A stretch of DNA of 64,000 bases from Homarus americanus (taxonomy: Eukaryota; Arthropoda; Malacostraca; Decapoda; Nephropidae), in assembly GCF_018991925.1 (NCBI RefSeq), contig NW_024748870.1, forward strand, positions 762,187-826,186. Reading direction: 5' to 3'. Positions 33,481 to 45,721 of this stretch are shown here, piece by piece (the first letter of the stretch is position 1; each line of letters begins with the position of its first letter). The notes below the pieces were generated by a model. It had not been told where the DNA came from. It worked only from the letters and a program-made list of their open reading frames with translations, and searched no databases. The position numbers and the translations under genes were made by a program.

Positions 33481-36400
33481 AGACCAGTACCACAGAGCTG
33501 TTGTGGACCAGTTCCAAAGAGTTGTCCTGGACCAGTACCACAAAGTAGTCCTGGACCAGTACCACAGAGTTGTTCTGGACCAGTACCACAGAGTAGTCCT
33601 GGACCAGTGCCACGGAGTAGTCCTGAACCAATAACACAGAGTAGTCCTTGACCTGTTCCACAGAGAAGTCCTGGACCAGTAAAACAGATTTGTACTGGAC
33701 CAGTACCACAGAGTAGTCCAGGACCAGTACCACAGTGTTGTCCTGGACTAGTACCACAGAGTTGTCCTAGACCAATGCCACAGAGTAGTCCTGGACCAGT
33801 ACCACAGAGTAGTCCTGGACCAGTACCACAGAGTAGTCCTGGACGAGTACCACAAAGTAGTCCTGGACCAGTACCACAGTTGTCCTGGACCAATACCACA
33901 GAGTAGTCCTTGACCAATACCACAGAGTAGTCCTGGACCAGTACCACAGAGTAGTCCTGGACCAGTACCACAGATTTCTTGGACCAGTACCACAGAGTAG
34001 TCCTGGACCAGTACCACAGAGTTGCCCTGGACCAGTACCACAGAGTTGTAATGAACCAGTGCCGCAGAGTTGTTCTGGACCAGCACCACAGAGTAGTCCT
34101 GGACCAGTACCACAGAGTTGTCCTGCACTCTTACCACAGAGTTGTCCTGGACCAGTACCACAAAATTGCCCTGAACCAGTGCCATAGAGTTGTTCTGGAC
34201 CAGCACCACAAAGTTGTCCTTGACCAGTACGACAGAGCTGTTCTTGACCGGTACCACAGAGCTGTCCTGGACATATGCCACAGAGCTGTTCTTGACCAGT
34301 ACCACAGAGTTGTCCTGGACCAGTACCACAGAGTAGTCCTGGACCAGTACCACAGATTAGTCCTGGACCAGTACCACAGAGAAGTCCTGGACCAGTAAAA
34401 CAGAGTTGTACTGGACCATTACCACAGAGTAGTCCAGGACCAGTACCACAGTGTTGTCCAGGACAAGTACCACAGAGTTGTCCTGGACCAAGGCCACAGA
34501 GTAGTCCAGGACCAGTAAAACAGAGTTGTCCTTAACCAGTACCACAGATTAGTCCTGGACCAGTACCATAGAGTTGTCTTGGACCACTACCACAGAGTTG
34601 TCCTGGACCAATACCACAGAGTAGTCCTGGACCAGTGCCACAGTGTAGTCCTGGACCAGTACCACTGAGTTGTCCTGGACCAGTACCACAGAGTTGTCCA
34701 GGACCAGTACCACAGAGTTGTCCTGGACCAGTACCACAGAGTTGTCCTGGACCAGTAAAACAGAGTTGTCCTGGACCAGTAAAACAGAGTTGTTCTGGAC
34801 CAGTACCACAGAGTTGCTCTGGATCAGTACACTACAGTTGTCCTGGACCAGTCTCACCGAGTAGTCCTGGACCAGTACCACAGAGTAGTCCTGGACCAGT
34901 ACCACAAAGTTGTCCTGGACCAGTACCACAGAGTCCTGAACCAATACCACAGAGTTGTCCTGGACCAATAGTCCACAGAGTAGTCCTGAGTAGTCCAGTA
35001 CCAGTACCACAGAGTAGTCCTGGACCAGTACCACAGAGTTGTTCTGGATCAATACCACACAGTTGTCCTAGACCAGTTCCACCGAGTAGTCCTGGACCAG
35101 TGCCACAGAGTAGTCCTGGACCAGTACCACTGAGTTGTCCTTGACCAGTACCACAGAGTTGTCCTTGACCAGTACCACAGAGTTGTCCTGGACCAGTAAA
35201 ACAGAGTTGTCCTGGACCAGTAAAACAGAGTTGTCCTGGACCAGTACCACAGAGTTGTTCTGGATCAGTACCACAGAGTTGTCCTGGACCAGTAAAACAG
35301 AGTTGTCCTGGACCAGTAAAACAGAGTTGTTCTGGACCAGTACCACAGAGTTGTTCTGGATCAGTACCACACAGTTGTCCTGGACCAGTTCCACCGAGTA
35401 GTCCTGGACCAGTACCAAAGAGTAGTCCTGGACCACTACCACAAAGTTGTCCTGGACCAGTACCACAGAGTCCTGGACCAGTACCACAGAGTCCTGAACC
35501 AATACCACAGAGTTGTCCTGGACCAATACCACAGAGTAGTCCTGGGCCAGTACCACAGAGTTGTTCTGGATCATTACCACACAGTTGTCCTGGACCAGTT
35601 CCACCGAGTAGTCCTGGACCAGTACCACAGAGTAGTCCTGGACCAGTACCACAAAGTTGTCCTGGACCAGTGCTCAATAGAGTTGTCCTGAACTGCAAAA
35701 ATGAGAGTTGTCCTGGACCAGTAAAACAGAGTTGTCCTGGACCAGTAAAACAGAGTTGTTCTGGACCAGTACCACAGAGTAGTCCTGAACCAGTACCACA
35801 TAGTTGCCCTGGACCAGTACCAGAGAATTGTCCTGAACCAGTGCCACAGAGTTGTCCTGGACCAATACCACAGAGTTGTCTTGGACCAGTACCACAGAGT
35901 TGTCCTGGACCAGTACCACAGAGTTGCCCTGAACCAGTGCCACAGAGATGTTCTGGACCAGTACCACATATTTCTCCTGGACCAGTACCACAGAGTAGTA
36001 CTGGACCAGTACCACAGAGTTGTCCTGGACCAGTACCACAGAGTAGTCCTGGACCAGTGCTACAGAGTTGTTCTGGACCAGTGCCACAGAGTTGTTCTGG
36101 ACCAGTACCACAGAGTTGTCCTGGACCAGTACCACAGAGTAGTCCTGAATGAGTACCACAGAGTTGTCCTGGACCAGTTCCACAGAGTTTTCCTGGACCA
36201 GTTCCACAGAGCTGTCCTGGACCAGTACCACAGAGTTGTCCTGGACCAGTACCAGAGAGTCCTGAACCAATACCACAGAGTCATCATGAGCCAGTACCAC
36301 AGAGTTGTCCTGGACCAGTACAACAGAGTTGTCCTGGACCCGTACCACAGAGTTGTCCTGGACCAGTACCACAGAGTTGTCCTGGACCAGTACCACAGAG

Positions 36401-37044
36401 TTGTCCTGGACCAATACCACAGAGCTGTTCTGGACCAGTACCACAGAGTTGTCCTGGACCAATACCACAGAGTAGTCCTGGACTAATAACAAAGTAGTCC
36501 TGGACTAATAACAAAGTAGTCCTGGACCAGTTCCACATAGTAGTCCTGGACCAGTAAAACAGGTTTGTCCTGGACCAGTACCACAGAGTAGTTATGGACC
36601 AGTACCACAGAGTAGTCCTGAATGAGTACCACAGAGTAGTCCTGGACCAGTGCCACAGAGTTGTTCTGGATCAATGCCACAGAATTGTTGTGGACCAGTA
36701 CCAGAGAGTAGTCCTGGACCAGTGCCACAGAGTTGTTCTGGACCAGTGCCACAGAGTTGTTCTGGACCAGTGCCACAGAGTTGTTCTGGACCAGTGCCAC
36801 AGAGTTGTCCTGGACCAGTACCACCGAGTTGTTCTGGAGCAGTGGCACAGAGTTGTCCTGGACCAGTACCACAAAGTAGTCCTGGACCAGTACCACAGCG
36901 TTGTTCTGGAGCAGTGGTACAGAGTTGTCCTGGACCAGTACCACAAAGTAGTCCTAGACCAGTACCACAGAGCTGTTGTGGACCAGTTCCACAGAGTTGT
37001 CCTGGACCAGTACCACAAAGTAGTCCTGGACCAGTACCACAGAG

Positions 37045-38590
37045 TTGTCCTGGACCAGTACCACAGAGTTGTTCTTGACCGGAACCACAGAGCTGTCCTG
37101 AACATATGCCACAGAGTTGTTCTTGACCAGTACCACAGAGTTGACGTGGACTAGCACCAGAGATTTGTCCTGGACCAGTACCACAGAGTTGTCCTTCACC
37201 AATACCACAGAGCTGTCCTGGATCAGTACCACAGTGTTGTCCTGAACCAGTGCCGCAGAGTTGTCTTGGACCAATACCACAGAGTAGTCCTTGACCAGTA
37301 CCACAGAGTCCTGGACCAATACCACAGAGTTGTCCTGGACCAGTACCACAGAATTGTCCTGGACCAATACCACAGAGTAGTCCTGGACCAGTACCACAGA
37401 GTAGTCCTGGACGAGTACCAAAGAGTAGTCCTGGACCAGTAAAACAGAGTTGTCCTAGACCAGTACCACAGAGTTGTCCTGGACCAGTACCACAGACTTA
37501 TTCTTGACCAGTACCACAGAGTTGTCCTGAACTAGTACCACAGAGTCCTGGACCAACACCACAGAGTTGTCCTAGACCAGTACCACAGAGTTGTCCTGGA
37601 CCAGTACAACAGAGTTGTTCTTGACCAATACCATAGAGTTGTCCTGAACCAGTACCACAGAGTTTTCCTGAACCAGTTCCACAGAGTTGGCCTGAACCAG
37701 TACCACAGAGTTGTCCTGGACCAGTACCAGAGAGTTGTCCTGGACCAGTACCACAGAGTTGTCCTGGACCAATAACACAGAGCTGTCCTGGACCAGTACC
37801 ACAGTGTTGTCTGGACCAGTACCACAGAGTCCTGGACCAATACCACAGAGTTGTCCTGGACCAGTACCACAGAGTTGTCCTGGACCAATACCACAGAGTA
37901 GTCCTAGACCGGTTCCACAGATTACTCCTGGACAAGTAAAACAGAGTTGTCCTGGACCAGTACCACAGAGTGGTCTTGGACCAGTACCACAGAGTTGTCC
38001 TGGACCAATACCATAGAGTTGTCCGGGACCAATACCACAGAGTTGTTCTGGACCAGTACCACAGAGTTGTTCTTGACCAGAACCACAGAGCTCTCCTGGA
38101 CATATGCCACAGAGTTGTTCTTGACCAGTACCACAGAGTTGTCCTGAACTAGTACCACAGAGTTGTCTTGGACCAGTTCCACAGAGTTCTCCTTGACCAG
38201 CACCACAGAGTAGTCCTGGACCAGTACCACAGAGCTGTCCTGGACATATGCCACAGAGTTGTTCTTGACCAGTACCACAGAGGTGTCCTGGACCAAGGCC
38301 ACAGAGTAGTTCTGGACCACTACCACAGAGTTGTCCTGGACCAGTACCACAGAGTTGTCCTAAACCAGTACCACAGAGTTGTCCTGGTCCAGCTCCACAG
38401 AGTTGACCTGATACAGAACCTCAGGGTTGTCCTGGACTAGTACCACAGAGTTGTCCTGGACCAGAACTACAGAGTTGTACTTGATAAATACCACAGAGCT
38501 GTCCTGGACCAGTACCACAGAGCTGTCTTGGACCAGTACCACAGAGTTGTCCTGGACCAATGCCACAGAGTAGTCCTGGACCAGTACCAC
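37045..38590. repeat. Higher-order duplication within the array, copy B
   Basis: Matches 31925-33480 in monomer-variant order with a drift from 5,121 to 5,145 bp, meaning one extra monomer was gained or lost between anchors. Confidence 0.85.
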
Positions 38591-41500
38591 AGAGTAGTCC
38601 TGGACGAATACCACAGAGTAGTCCTGGACCAGTACCGCAGTTGTCCTGGACCAATACCACAGAGTAGTCCTTGACCAATACCACAGAGTAGTCCTGGACC
38701 AGTACCACAGAGTAGTCCTGGACCAGTCTCGCAGAGTAGTCATGGACCAGTACCACAGAGTAGTCCTGGACCAGTACCACAGAGTAATCCTGGAACAGTG
38801 CCAGGGAGTAGTCCTGGACCAGTACCACAGAGTAGTCCTTGACCAATACTGAGTAGTCCTGGACCAGTACCACAGAGTGTGTCCTGACCAGTACCACAGA
38901 GTAGTTCTGGACCAGTACCACAGAGTAGTCCTGGACCAGTGCCAGAATTGTTCTGACCAGTACCACAGAGTTGTTCTGGATCAGCACCAAAGGTTTCCTG
39001 GACCAGTACCACAGAGTAGTCCTGACCAGTACTAGACAGTCCCACAGAAATTGTCCTGGACCAGTACCACAGAGTCCTGAACCAATACCACAGAGTTGTC
39101 CTGGACCAATACCACAGAGTAGCCTGGACCAATACCACAGAGTAGTCCACCAGTACCACAGAGTAGTCCTGACCAGTACCACAGAGTAGTCCTGGACCAG
39201 TACCTACAGAGTTGTCCTGGACCAGTACCACAGAGTAGTCCTGGACCAGTACCACAGAGTTGTTCTGACCAGTACCACAGAGTTGTTCTTGACCGAACCA
39301 CAGAGTTGTCCTGACCAATACCACAGAGTTGTCCTGGACCAGTACCACAGAGTTGTCGACCAGTACCACAGAGTTGTCCTGACCAGTACCACAGAGTTGT
39401 CCTGACCAGTACCACAGAGTTGTCCTGGACCAATGCCACAGAGTAGTCCTGGACCAGTACCACAGAGTAGTCCTAGACCAGTACCACAGAGTAGTCCTGA
39501 CCAGTACCAGAGTTGTCCTGCACTATTACCACAGAGTTGTCCTGACCAGTACCACAAAGTTGTCCTGGAACCAGTACCACAGAGTTGTTCTGGACCAGCA
39601 CAGAGTAGTCCTGGACCAGTACCAAAGTTGTTCTGACCAGTACCACAGAGTTGTCCTGGACATATGCCACAGAGTTGTCCTGGACCAGTACCACAGAGTA
39701 GTCCAAGACCAGTACCACAGAGTAGTCCTGGACCAGTACCAGAGTTGTCTTGGACCAATACCACAGAGTAGTCCTTGACCAATACCACAGAGTAGTCCGA
39801 CCAGTAACAGAGTAGTCCTGGACCAGTCTCCGCAGAGTAGTCCTGGACCAGTACCACAGAGATGTCCTGACCAGTACCACAGAGTAGTCCTGACCAGTAC
39901 CACAGAGTAGTCCTGACCAGTACCACAGAGTTGTCCTGACCAGTACCACGAGTAGTCCTGACCAGTACCACAGAGTAGTCCTGAACGAGTACCACAGAGT
40001 AGTCCTGACCAGTACCACAGAGTTGTCCTAGACCAGTACAACAGAGTTGTTCTGGACCAGTACGACAGAGTTGTTCTTGACCGTACCACAGAGCTGTCCT
40101 GAACACGTCACAGAGTTGTTCTTGACCAGTACCACAGAGTTGTCCTGGACCAGTACCACAGAGTAGTCCTGGACCAGTACCACAGAGGTCCTAATCAGTC
40201 TCACAGAGTAGTCCTGGACCAGTACCACAGAGTTGTCCTGACCAGTACCACAGAGTAGTGTCCTGGACCAGTACCACAGAGTAGTCCTGGACCAGTACCA
40301 CAGAGTTGTCCTGGACCAGTACCACAGAGTTGTCCTGGACCAGTACCACAGAGTAGTCCTGGACCAGTACCACAGAGTTTTCCTGGACCAGTACCACAGA
40401 GTAGTCCTGGACCAGTACCACAGAGTAGTCCTGAACGAGTACCACAGAGTAGTCCTGGACCAGTACCAAAGAGTTGTCCTAGACCAGTACAACAAAGTTG
40501 TTCTGGACCAGTACGACAGAGTTGTTCTTGACCGGTACCACAGAGCTGTCCTGGACATATGCCACAGAGCTGTTCTTGACCAGTACCACAGAGTTGTCTT
40601 GGACCAATACCACAGAGTAGTCCTTGACCAATACCACAGAGTAGTCCTGGACCAGTAACACAGAGTAGTCCTTGACCAGTCTCGCAGAGTAGTCATGGAC
40701 CAGTACAGAGATGTCCTGGACCAGTACCACAGAGTAGTCCTGGACCAGTACCACAGAGTAGTCCTGGACCAGTACCACAGAGTTGTCCTGGACCAGTACC
40801 ACAGAGTTGTCCTGGACCAGTATCACAGAGTAGTCCTGGCCAGTACCACAGAGTTGTTCTGGACCAGTACCACAGAGTTGTTCTGACCAGTACCACAGAG
40901 CTGTCCTGGACATATCCACAGAGTTTTCTTGACCAGTACCACAGAGTTGTCCTGACCAATACCACAGAGTTGCTCGACCAGTACCACAGAGTTGTCCTGG
41001 ACCAATACCACAGAGTGTCCTGGACCAGTACTACAGAGTTGTCCTGGACCAGTACTCACAGAGTTGTCCTGTGTCAATACCACAGAGTTGTCGGACCAGT
41101 ACCACAGAGTAGTCCTGACCAGTACCACAGAGTAGTCCTGACCAGTACCACAGAGTAGTCCTGGACCAGTACCACAGAGTTGTCCTGGACCAGAACCACA
41201 GAGTTGTTCTGACCAGTACCACAGAGTTGTCCTAGAACAGTCAATACGGTAGTCCTGGAAAGTTCCACCCATTTGTTCAGGACCAGTAACAGAGTTTTCC
41301 TGGACCAGTACCACAGAGTAGTCCTGGACCAGTACCACAGAGTTGTCCTGGACCGCACTAGGAGTTGTTCTGGACCAGTACCACAGAGATGTCCTGGACA
41401 TATGCCAGAGTTGTTCTGGACCAGTACCACAGAGTTGTCCTGACCAAGGCCACAGAGTTGTCTTGTACCATTACCACAGAGTTGTCCTGGACCAGTACCA

Positions 41501-42963
41501 CAGAGAGTAGTCCTGGACCAGTGCCTCAGAGTTGTTCTGGACCAGTACCAGAGTTGTCCTGGACCACACAGAGTTGTCCTGGACCAGTACCACAGAGTTG
41601 TCCTGGACCAGTACCACAGAGTTGTCCTGGACCAGTGCCACAGAGTTGTCCTGACCAGTACAATAGAGCTGTCTTGGACCTATACCAGAGTTGTCCTGAC
41701 CAATACCACAGAGTGTCCTGGACCAATAATGCACAGAGTAGTCCTAGAACGGTACCACAGAGTTGTCCTGTACCAATACACAGATTTGTCCTGACCAGTA
41801 CCACAGAGTAGTCCTGACCAGTACCACAGAGTAGTCCTGGACCAGTACCACAGAGTAGTCCTGGACCAGTACCACAGAGTGTCCTGGACCACACCACAGA
41901 GTAGTCCTGACCAGTACCACAGAGTAGTCCTGGACCCATTTTTCAGGACCAGTACCACAGAGTTGTCCTGGACCAATCTCCACAGAGCTGTCCTGGACCA
42001 GTACCACAGAGCTGTCCTGGACCAATACCACAGAGTAGTCCTGACCAATAACACAGAGTAGCCTGGACCGGTTCGACAGAGAAGTCCTGACCAGCAAAAC
42101 AGAGTTGTCCTGACCAGTACACAGAGTTGTCCTGACCAGTACCACAGAGTTGTCCTTACCAATACCAAGAGTAGTCCTGGACCAGTACCACAGAGTAGTC
42201 CTGACCAGTTCCACAGAGTAGTCCTGGACCAGTACCGCAGAGTTGTCGTGAACAGTGCCACAGAGTTGTTCTGGACCCGTGCCACAGAGTTGTTCTCGAC
42301 AGTACCACAGAGTTGTCCTGAACCAGTACCACAGAGTAGTTCTGGACCAGTACCACAGAGTAGTCCTGACCAGTGCCACAGAGTTGTCCTGACCAATACA
42401 ATAGGTTGTCTGGACCTATACCAATAGAGTTATCCTGGACCAATACCCAGAGTAGTCCTGACCAATAATGCAGAGTAGTCCCAGAACGGTTCCACAGAGT
42501 TGTCCTGTACCAATACCCAGATTTGTCCTGGACCAGTACCACAGAGTAGTCCTGGACCAGTACTACAGAGTAGTCCTGGACCAGTACCACAGAGTAGTCC
42601 TGACCAGTACCACATAGTAGTCCTGGACCAGCACCACAGAGTAGTCCTGGACCAGCACCACAGAGTAGTCCTGACCCATTTTTCAGGACCAGTACCACAG
42701 AATTGTCCTGGACCAATTCCAGAGCTGTCCTTGACCAGTACCAGAGCTGTCCTGGACCAATACCACAGAGGTCCTGAACAATAACACAGAGTAGTCCTGG
42801 ACCGGTTCGACAGAAGTCCTGACCAGTAAAACAGAGTTGTACTGGACCAGTACCACAGGTTGTCCTACCAGTACCACAGAGTTGTCTCACTACCAATGAG
42901 TAGTCCGACCAGTACCACAGAGTAGTCCTGGACGAGTTCCACAGAGTAGTCCTGACCAGTACC

Positions 42964-42992
42964 GCAACATGCAACTGAACGAAGCACATCAG
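42964..42992. other. Probable residual Nanopore sequencing adapter
   Basis: The array stops at 42963 and GCAACATGCAACTGAACGAA continues to the gap. The 12-base core AACTGAACGAAG equals that of the ligation adapter as I remember it, and most flanking positions agree apart from T/C differences. It is not genomic sequence if this is right. Confidence 0.7.
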
Positions 42993-43092
42993 NNNNNNNN
43001 NNNNNNNNNNNNNNNNNNNNNNNNNNNNNNNNNNNNNNNNNNNNNNNNNNNNNNNNNNNNNNNNNNNNNNNNNNNNNNNNNNNNNNNNNNNN
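42993..43092. other. Assembly gap inside the array
   Basis: Run of 100 N. Confidence 1.
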
Positions 43093-43639
43093 TAGAGTAG
43101 TCCTGACCAGTACCACAGAGTTGTCCTGGACCAATGCCACAGAGTTGTTCTGGACCAGTGCCACAGGGTTGTCCTGGACCAATACCACAGAGGTGTTCTG
43201 GACCAGTGCTACAGAGTTGTCCTGGACCAGTACCACAGAGTTGTCCTGTGTCAATACCACAGAGTTGTCCTGGACTAGTACCACAGAGTAGTCCTTGACC
43301 AGTACCACAGAGTAGTCCTGGACCAATACCACATAGTAGTCCTGGACCAGTACCACAGAGTTGTCCTAGACCAGAACCACAGAGTTGTTCTGGATCAGTA
43401 CCACACAGTTGTCCTAGAACAGTACCACACGGTAGTCCTGGACAAGTTCCACCCATTTGTTCAGGACCAGTACAACAGAGTTTTCCTGGACCAGTACCAC
43501 AGAGTAGTCCTGGACCAGTACCACAGAGTTGTCCTGGACCGGTACCATAGAGTTGTTCTTGACCGGTACCACAGAGCTGTCCTGGACATATGCCACAGAG
43601 TTGTTCTTGACCAGTACCACAGAGTTGTCGTGGACCAAG

Positions 43640-45200
43640 GCCACAGACTTGTCTTGTACCATTACCACAGAGTTGTCCTGGACCAGTACCACAGAGTAGT
43701 CCTGGACCAGTGCCTCAGAGTTGTTCTGGACCAGTGCCACAGAGTTGTCATGGACCAATAACACAGAGTTGTCCTGGACCAGTACCACAGAGTTGTCCTG
43801 GACCAGTACCACAGAGTTGTCCTGGACCAGTGCCACAGAGTTGTCCTGGACCAATACAATAGAGCTGTCTTGGACCTATACCACAGAGTTATCCTGGACC
43901 AATACCACAGAGTAGTCCTGGACCAATAATGCAGAGTAGTCCCAGAACGGTTCCACAGAGTTGTCCTGTACCAATACCACAGATTTGTCCTGGACCAGTA
44001 CCACAGAGTAGTCCTGGACCAGTACCACAGAGTAGTCCTGGACCAGTACCACAGAGTAGTCCTGGACCAGTACCACATAGTAGTCCTGGACCAGCACCAC
44101 AGAGTAGTCCTGGACCAGCACCACAGAGTAGTCCTGGACCCATTTTTCAGGACCAGTACCACAGAATTGTCCTGGACCAATTCCACAGAGCTGTCCTGGA
44201 CCAGTACCACAGAGCTGTCCTGGACCAATACCACAGAGTAGTCCTGGACCAATAACACAGAGTAGTCCTGGACCGGTTCGACAGAGAAGTCCTGGACCAG
44301 CAAAACAGAGTTGTACTGGACCAGTACCACAGTGTTGTCCTGGACCAGTACCACAGAGTTGTCCTTTACCAATACCAATGAGTAGTCCTGGACCAGTACC
44401 ACAGAGTAGTCCTGGACGAGTTCCACAGAGTAGTCCGGACCAGTACCGCAGAGTTGTCGTGGAACAGTGCCACAGAGTTGTTCTGGACCCGTGCCACAGA
44501 GTTGTTCTCGACAATTACCACAGAGTTGTCCTGGAACCAGTACCACAGAGTTGTCCTGGACCAGTACCACAGAGTTGTCCTGGACCAGTACCACAGAGTT
44601 GTCCTGGACCAGTGCCACAGAGTTGTCCTGGACCAATACAATAGAGCTGTCTTGGACCTATACCACAGAGTTATCCTGGACCAATACCACAGAGTAGTCC
44701 TGGACCAATAATGCAGAGTAGTCCCAGAACGGTTCCACAGAGTTGTCCTGTACCAATACCACAGATTTGTCCTGGACCAGTACCACAGAGTAGTCCTGGA
44801 CCAGTACCACAGAGTAGTCCTGGACCAGTACCACAGAGTAGTCCTGGACCAGTACCACATAGTAGTCCTGGACCAGCACCACAGAGTAGTCCTGGACCAG
44901 CACCACAGAGTAGTCCTGGACCCATTTTTTCAGGACCAGTACCACAGAATTGTCCTGGACCAATTCCACAGAGCTGTCCTGGACCAGTACCACAGAGCTG
45001 TCCTGGACCAATACCACAGAGTAGTCCTGGACCAATAACACAGAGTAGTCCTGGACCGGTTCGACAGAGAAGTCCTGGACCAGCAAAACAGAGTTGTACT
45101 GGACCAGTACCACAGTGTTGTCCTGGACCAGTACCACAGAGTTGTCCTTTACCAATACCAATGAGTAGTCCTGGACCAGTACCACAGAGTAGTCCTGGAC
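43640..45200. repeat. Higher-order repeat of about 782 bp, two clean copies
   Basis: The variant string CCAATACAATAGAGCTGTCT, a following AATAATGCAGAGTAGTCCC, and CCCATTTTTCAGGACCAG occur at 43851 and 44633 (offset 782) and at 44140 and 44923. Indel-rich relatives lie at about 41656 and 42391, across the gap. Confidence 0.85.
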
Positions 45201-45721
45201 GAGTTCCACAGAGTAGTCCTGGACCAGTACCGCAGAGTTGTCGTGGAACAGTGCCACAGAGTTGTTCTGGACCCGTGCCACAGAGTTGTTCTCGACAATT
45301 ACCACAGAGTTGTCCTGGAACCAGTACCACAGAGTAGTTCTGGACCAGTACCACAGAGTAGTCCTGGACCAGTACCACACAGTTGTCCTGGACCAATACC
45401 ACAGAGTTGTCTTGGACCAGTACCACAGAGTTGTCCTGAACCAGTGCCACAGAGTTGTCCTGGACCAATACCACAGAGTTGTCTTGGAGCAGTACCAGAG
45501 AGTTGTCCTGAACCAGTGCCACAAAGTTTTCCTGGACCAATACCACAGAGTTGTCCTGGACCAGTACCAGAGTCCTGGGCCAGTACCACAGAAGTCATGG
45601 AACAGTGCCACAGAGTTGTTCTGGACCCGTGCCACAAAGTTGTTCTCGACATTACTACAGAGCTGACCAGTACCTAGGACCAGTACCACAGAGTAGTCCT
45701 GGACCAGTACCACAGAAGTCC

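Larger units (their letters stand above)
31738..42963. repeat. 24-bp minisatellite array, block 1 left
   Basis: The monomer consensus is CCTGGACCAGTACCACAGAG followed by TTGT or TAGT. Frequent variants: CAATACC for CAGTACC, AAAACAG for CCACAG, and 21-bp units that lack TTG or TAG. The monomer has no stop in several frames on either strand, so long apparent reading frames of eight-residue repeats occur in all six frames; none has other coding evidence. It contains the short inverted repeat CTGG-A-CCAG. From about 38860 to 42963 single-base losses (CCTGACC for CCTGGACC) become common. Confidence 0.98.

Noticed and set aside
32475..33971. A 498-codon reading frame of [12 protein letters not shown] repeats as a structural protein gene
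   Set aside because: Frames of comparable length exist in other frames and on the other strand over the same bases, simply because the 24-bp monomer lacks stops. There is no signal peptide, splice site or non-repeat coding part, except at the gag junction, which is reported separately.
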